A stretch of 64,000 bases of DNA from Metapseudomonas sp043392685 (GTDB taxonomy: Bacteria > Pseudomonadota > Gammaproteobacteria > Pseudomonadales > Pseudomonadaceae). The stretch lies in assembly GCA_043392685.1 (NCBI GenBank), contig JBHZGM010000009.1. One strand, 5' to 3'. The position numbers and the translations under genes are program-made. Numbering within the stretch: position 1 is the first letter of the stretch; every line of letters begins with the position of its first letter. Shown in pieces: positions 61,996 through 64,000 of the stretch. Under the pieces are notes generated by a model that saw nothing but the letters and a program-made list of their open reading frames with translations, searched no databases and had not been told where the DNA came from.

Positions 61996-64000
61996 TCAGT
62001 GGCTGGGCTGCGGGTCGGGAGCCAGCGCTGGCCGGGCCTGCTCCGCCTCCACGGGTTTGACCCGGAACCAGGCGGCGTAGAGTGCCGGCAGGAACAACAG
62101 GGTCAAGGCGGTGGCGACGATCAGACCGCCCATGATGGCCACGGCCATGGGACCGAAGAACACGCTGCGCGACAGCGGGATCATCGCCAGCACCGCTGCC
62201 AGCGCGGTGAGCACGATGGGGCGGAAGCGCCGCACCGTGGCCTCGATGATGGCGTGCCAGCGGTCCAGTCCCTGTGCGATGTCCTGCTCGATCTGGTCGA
62301 CCAGGATCACCGAGTTGCGCATGATCATCCCCGCCAGGGCGATGGTGCCGAGCATCGCGACGAAGCCGAAGGGTTGGCGGAACACCAGGAGGAACAGGGT
62401 CACGCCAATCAGCCCCAGGGGCGCGGTGAGGAACACCATGGCCGAGCGCGAGAAACTCTTGAGCTGCAGCATCAGCAGGGTCAGCACGACCACGACGAAC
62501 AGCGGCATGCCGGCGTTCACCGAGCGCTGCCCACGGGCGGAGTCTTCCACCGTACCGCCGACTTCCAGCAGGTAGCCGTCCGGCAGCTCGGCGCGGATCG
62601 GCTCCAGCGTCGGCAAGATGTCCTTGACCAGGCCGGCCGGCAGCGACTTGTCGTAGATGTCGCCACGCACGGTGACGGTGGGCAGGCGGTTGCGGTGCCA
62701 GATGATGCCCTCCTCGAACCCGTATTCCAGGGTGGCGATCTGCGACAGCGGCACGCTGCGACCGTTGTCCGTGGGCACCGACAGGCTCGGCAACAGGGCC
62801 AGATCCTGGCGTTCACGCACGGTGCCGCGCAGGAGGATCTCGATCAGCTCATTGTCTTCGCGGTACTGGCTCACCGGCGCACCCGTCAACGAGCTCTGCA
62901 GGAATCGCGACAGGTCGGCGGTGCTCACCCCCATCGCCCGGGCGCGGTCCTGGTCGATGTTCAGCCGCACCACCTTGCTCGGCTCCTCCCAGTCCAGGTG
63001 CACGTTCACCACATGCGGGTTTTCGCGCACCTTGTCGGCCACCTTGCGGGCCAGGGAGCGGACTTCGTCGATGTGTTCGCCGGATACGCGGAACTGCACC
63101 GGGTAACCCACCGGCGGGCCATTCTCCAGGCGCGAGATACGGCTGCGCAGGGTGGGGAATTCATCGTTCAGCACCTGGATCAGCCAGCTGCGGACTTCCT
63201 CGCGGGACTCGATGGTCTTGGCCAGCACCACGAACTGGGCGAAGCTCGCCGCAGGCAGCTGCTGGTCCAGCGGCAAGTAGAAACGTGGCGAGCCGGTGCC
63301 GACGTAGGCGACGTAGTTATCCACACCCGGGTGGTCGCGCAGCAGCTGCTCCAGGCGCTTCACCTCGGCCTCGGTATTGGCCAGTGATGAACCCTCGCTC
63401 AGCTTGAGGTCGACCATCAGCTCCAGGCGGCCGGAGGACGGGAAGAACTGCTGGGGCACGAAGCGGAACAGCGCGATGGAGGCGATGAACGCGGCCAGGG
63501 TCAGCAGGATCACCGTCTTGCGCCGCCGCACGCACCACTCCACCACGCCACGGACGCGCTGGTAGAAGGGCGTACCGTACGGATCGTGGCCCTTGTCGCT
63601 GCCGCCATGTTTCTTCGCGTGCAGCCTGGCCAGATCGGGCAGCAGGCGGTCGCCCAGGTAGGGGACGAACATCACCGCGGCGATCCAGGACACCACCAGG
63701 GCGATGGTCACCACCTGGAAGATCGAGCGGGTGTACTCGCCGGTACCGGACTGCGCGGTAGCGATGGGCAGGAAACCGGCGGCGGTGATCAGGGTGCCGG
63801 TGAGCATCGGGAATGCCGTGCTGCTCCAGGCATAGCTGGCCGCCTTGAGGCGGTCGTAGCCCTGCTCCATCTTGATCGCCATCATCTCCACCGCGATGAT
63901 CGCGTCGTCCACCAGCAGCCCCAGCGCCAGCACCAGCGCGCCAAGGGAAATCTTGTGCAGGCCGATGCCGAGGTAGTACATGGTGGCGAAGGTCATCGCC
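61996..64000 (-). CDS. RND-family efflux pump permease, 3' part (cut by the window edge)
   Basis: About 668 C-terminal residues of a roughly 1000-residue inner-membrane proton-driven exporter. The transmembrane-4 proton-relay pair is LLVDDAIIAVEMM near 63904-63909. The periplasmic porter segments and the second set of helices follow (FVVVVLTLLMLQLKSFSRS, GMIMRNSVILVDQIEQDI, FLPALYAAWF). The conserved Lys of transmembrane 10 in AcrB/MexB is Arg here (codon 62317-62319). In P. aeruginosa mexK lies near this position after plsB, so this could be MexK-related, but I cannot confirm it. The membrane-fusion partner would lie beyond 64000. Confidence 0.9.
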   Translation of the reverse strand, partial: AMTFATMYYLGIGLHKISLGALVLALGLLVDDAIIAVEMMAIKMEQGYDRLKAASYAWSSTAFPMLTGTLITAAGFLPIATAQSGTGEYTRSIFQVVTIALVVSWIAAVMFVPYLGDRLLPDLARLHAKKHGGSDKGHDPYGTPFYQRVRGVVEWCVRRRKTVILLTLAAFIASIALFRFVPQQFFPSSGRLELMVDLKLSEGSSLANTEAEVKRLEQLLRDHPGVDNYVAYVGTGSPRFYLPLDQQLPAASFAQFVVLAKTIESREEVRSWLIQVLNDEFPTLRSRISRLENGPPVGYPVQFRVSGEHIDEVRSLARKVADKVRENPHVVNVHLDWEEPSKVVRLNIDQDRARAMGVSTADLSRFLQSSLTGAPVSQYREDNELIEILLRGTVRERQDLALLPSLSVPTDNGRSVPLSQIATLEYGFEEGIIWHRNRLPTVTVRGDIYDKSLPAGLVKDILPTLEPIRAELPDGYLLEVGGTVEDSARGQRSVNAGMPLFVVVVLTLLMLQLKSFSRSAMVFLTAPLGLIGVTLFLLVFRQPFGFVAMLGTIALAGMIMRNSVILVDQIEQDIAQGLDRWHAIIEATVRRFRPIVLTALAAVLAMIPLSRSVFFGPMAVAIMGGLIVATALTLLFLPALYAAWFRVKPVEAEQARPALAPDPQPSH

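Overview
The window is chromosomal DNA of a high-GC gammaproteobacterium, almost certainly a Pseudomonas. The sigma factor at the left end closely matches RpoS of the P. aeruginosa lineage as I remember it, and the gene order rpoS-nlpD-pcm-surE-truD-ispF-fghA-adhC ... eno-kdsA-pyrG ... rpsB-map-glnD-dapC-dapD ... plsB is the Pseudomonas core order. No tRNA, rRNA, CRISPR, prophage or insertion sequence is visible. Names rest on reading motifs and protein lengths; no database search was run.

Layout. (1) 0.1-7.3 kb, minus strand: stationary-phase and repair genes (rpoS, nlpD, pcm, surE), truD, ispF, then formaldehyde detoxification (fghA, adhC), with a LysR regulator divergent from adhC. (2) 8.3-34.2 kb, minus strand: a very long co-directional block of essential genes. 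Read in the direction of transcription it runs rpsB-tsf-pyrH-frr-uppS-cdsA-dxr-rseP-bamA-skp-lpxD-fabZ-lpxA-lpxB-rnhB-dnaE-accA-tilS-pyrG-kdsA-eno-ftsB-ispD. It joins translation, lipid A, phospholipid, isoprenoid, outer-membrane assembly and replication. (3) 34.5-42.5 kb, plus strand: map, glnD, dapC, an ArsC/YffB-like gene, dapD, csdA, csdE. (4) 42.8-50.4 kb: tcdA (minus), an iron alcohol dehydrogenase, a GH17-GT2 periplasmic glucan synthase (ndvB type), dapE, rlmA, a small unknown gene, and a cold-shock gene (minus). (5) 50.8-55.3 kb, minus strand: a four-gene ABC exporter resembling the Gld gliding-type system. (6) 55.5-60.6 kb, plus strand: plsB, a coupled pair of unknown genes (a small DUF1292-like protein and a Pro-Glu-repeat coiled-coil protein), and a DUF4197 protein. 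(7) 60.7-64 kb, minus strand: a Rieske oxygenase and the 3' two thirds of an RND efflux pump cut by the window edge.

Common themes. The lysine/diaminopimelate genes dapC, dapD and dapE lie within 11 kb, and lipid A, phospholipid and outer-membrane assembly genes share one transcriptional direction. The long minus-strand block is punctuated by intrinsic-terminator hairpins, several of which end within a few nucleotides of the next start codon.

The most unusual non-coding signal is a repeated structured element present three times (9409-9467, 9523-9582, 40809-40867). Each copy has a conserved TTTAC/GTAAA core inside outer arms that differ in sequence between copies but stay complementary. All three lie in the same orientation relative to the gene upstream. 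The least understood protein-coding unit is the coupled pair at 58156-59693.
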